The notes beneath the pieces were generated by a model that did not search any database, was not told the DNA's origin, and saw only the letters and a program-made list of their open reading frames with translations. The position numbers and the translations under genes were made by a program. Positions 63,201-64,000 of a stretch of 64,000 bases of DNA are shown piece after piece. The stretch is from Lingula anatina. Lineage: Eukaryota > Brachiopoda > Lingulata > Lingulida > Lingulidae. Positions within the stretch are counted from its first letter, which is position 1. Each line of letters begins with the position of its first letter. Where the stretch lies: assembly GCF_001039355.2 (NCBI RefSeq), contig NW_019776079.1:693666-757665 (forward strand), in the 5' to 3' direction.

Positions 63201-63322
63201 AGGGGTTCTGTGAACTGGAAAGACAGCTGGCCAGATCAGAGAGGAGAGCAGTGGTCATAGACCCACACATGAAAACACCAGAGATGGTACACACCTTACT
63301 GAAGAGTGTGGCTGATGTATGA
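57203..63322 (+). CDS. ZNF451-like zinc-finger protein with UIM and C-terminal PIN-like domain
   Basis: Eight exons: 57203-57289 (an earlier in-frame donor ends at 57256), 58927-59053, 59783-60384, 60638-60812, 61147-61343, 61498-62618, 62813-62912, 63140-63322, about 863 residues (human ZNF451: 1061). The N-terminal HSAYITNSVA...VQTWL block, fingers such as CPECGVLFK...HMKTVGH, and a C-terminal PIN-like domain (IVFLDLDNW, KDAADFAICLQVGK, LPKHIPFTVLSGDKGF) all follow human ZNF451, a nuclear SUMO E4 ligase and repair cofactor. A UIM-like helix (DEALKLAIKLSLKAHKE) lies near residue 160, with a possible SIM (CINLDDS) shortly after. The tandem SIM region of human ZNF451 is not evident. Exon 6 has two compensating 1-nt frame breaks near 61554 (T run, one base short) and 61927-61931 (A run, one base extra). 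Homology continues across them, so they are probably sequencing errors. Confidence 0.87.
57622..58555 (-). mobile_element. Penelope-like (GIY-YIG) retroelement remnant with inverted terminal arms
   Basis: On the minus strand, 57970-57830 reads HIRDIGHLIDEKDFTIQEG then NWSKHGIKEAI, the segment following the GIY-YIG core in Penelope-like C-termini. After a frame break it continues LLHTWNRVLEIIPSHMPIDH. The outer parts, about 57640-57785 and 58400-58545, are imperfect inverted repeats of each other sharing TCTGATACTGGAAC, GTGGTCTCAACC and GTAATGACCTGGAT. Penelope-like elements can carry inverted terminal copies. The element lies in intron 1 of the ZNF451-like gene and is coding-dead. Confidence 0.6.
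59092..59608. mobile_element. GC-rich MITE with about 48-bp terminal inverted repeats and TTAA ends
   Basis: The left end, TTAAGGGGCCCGCACACGGT, and the complement of the right end, TTAAGCACCCCGCACACGGT, stay similar for about 48 bp (through GGCGCG...CCACTTGCGCTG). A third partial copy of the end (GCGTGTGCGGGGTGC) lies inside near 59250. The element is much richer in G+C than its surroundings, lies in intron 2 of the ZNF451-like gene and encodes nothing recognisable. TTAA ends suggest piggyBac- or related transposase mobilisation. Confidence 0.8.
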
Positions 63323-63483
63323 ATAGGTCATGCGCAGCACAGCATACTTATTAAAATCTTTTATTCTTTCAATTGGAATTTTTTTTTCATTTGCAAATGT
63401 TGACGCTTGAAATTTATATGAGAAAAGGTGGGAGTGGTGCATCAACAAATTCAAATAACCAAAGGCAATAGTGACAATTTGTT

Positions 63484-64000
63484 TTTATGTACAGACACAG
63501 ATGTGTCTGTACATATAGCCATCATCTGCGTCTGTCGTCGCCGTCGTCGCTGTCGTCGCCGTCGTCGCCGTCGCCGTGCACTTTTACCGATAACACGATA
63601 AGTGGAAAACCATTTTGCCTTTTGATTTGAAACTTGCAGAACTGATGAATATTCATAATACGCAGGTCAAGTTCGAAAATCAGCATGATCGGGTCACTCT
63701 TAGGGAATTTATGCTGTTTTTTCACTTTTTTCAACATATATGCAGCACCGATAACACAATAAGTGGAAAACCATTTTACCCTTTGGCTTGAAACTTACAG
63801 AACTGATGAATATTCATGATATGCAGGTCAAGTTCGAAAATCGGCATGATTGGGCCATTTTTAGGGAATTTATGCTGTTTTTTCACTTTTTCAGCATATA
63901 TGCAGCACCGATAACACAGTAAGTGGAAAACCATTTTACCTTTTGGCTTGAAACTTACAGAACTGATGAATATTCATAATACGCAGGTCAAGTTCGAAAA
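63484..64000 (+). mobile_element. Hairpin-headed repeat element, copy 3 (runs off the window)
   Basis: The same head as in copy 2 (arms TGTACAGACACA / TGTGTCTGTACA at 63488-63513), then a GTC/GCC repeat, then tandem units whose ATAACAC motif recurs at about 63590, 63751 and 63911, a period of 160-161 bp. It starts about 160 bp after the ZNF451-like stop codon and continues past the right edge. The Asp-rich open frame on the other strand is just the GTC/GCC repeat. Confidence 0.75.

Noticed and set aside
63522-63737. Minus-strand Asp/Gly-rich open frame
   Set aside because: It is the translation of the GTC/GCC repeat at the head of the dispersed element.
1-64000. CRISPR arrays, bacterial operons, tRNA or rRNA genes
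   Set aside because: No spaced direct repeats of CRISPR type, no tRNA B-box with a cloverleaf, and no rRNA-like sequence were seen; the window is intron-containing animal DNA.

Overview
The window is nuclear DNA from an animal. Every protein-coding gene is split by GT-AG introns, the sequence is A+T rich (about one third G+C by eye), microsatellites, MITEs and decayed retroelements are common, and the proteins are clear animal orthologues. The gene set and base composition fit a marine bilaterian invertebrate, most likely a lophotrochozoan. That is an inference; species cannot be read from the sequence.

Layout. (1) 483-2808: the 5' end of EIF3H (minus strand, running off the left edge) lies head to head with a complete UTP23 (plus). 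Human chromosome 8q24 has the same pair in the same orientation. (2) 5210-9981: an eight-exon plus-strand gene for a protein of about 384 residues that I do not recognise; it has an acidic N-terminal half and a PUB-like C-terminal half. (3) 9982-24690: about 14.7 kb without a convincing gene. It holds an AT microsatellite, a 129-bp palindrome-rich tandem array, a CA repeat, a short TIR element and a large repeat element. (4) 24742-40451: a 17-exon gene for a 961-residue single-pass receptor of the gp130/Domeless type (Ig domain, cytokine-binding module, three further FN3 domains, TM, box1-like motif, YxxQ). (5) 40452-43466: intergenic, with a decayed Tc1/mariner transposase. (6) 43467-50385: MAPRE (EB1/EB2 family, minus) with a pair of mutually exclusive exons, a basic N-terminal extension and one exon duplicated around an assembly gap. 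(7) 53810-56727: PSMB2, proteasome subunit beta-4 (minus). (8) 57203-63322: a ZNF451-like zinc-finger/PIN-like protein (plus), divergent from PSMB2. (9) 63484-64000: the start of another copy of a hairpin-headed repeat with 160-bp tandem units.

The genes are mostly independent housekeeping or regulatory units: translation initiation, ribosome biogenesis, cytokine signalling, microtubule plus ends, proteasome, and SUMO/ubiquitin-linked zinc finger. The most interesting signals are the invertebrate class I cytokine receptor, the mutually exclusive CH-domain exons of MAPRE, the unrecognised PUB-like gene, and a Penelope-like remnant in a ZNF451 intron that carries a fragment matching an exon of the same gene. 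Three single-N gaps (11085, 46831, 55895) occur; two are flanked by duplicated sequence and probably mark imperfect joins between haplotype contigs. Two compensating frame breaks in the ZNF451 gene look like homopolymer errors.

Exon borders were derived by hand from GT/AG sites, frame continuity and remembered family sequences. No alignment program was run.
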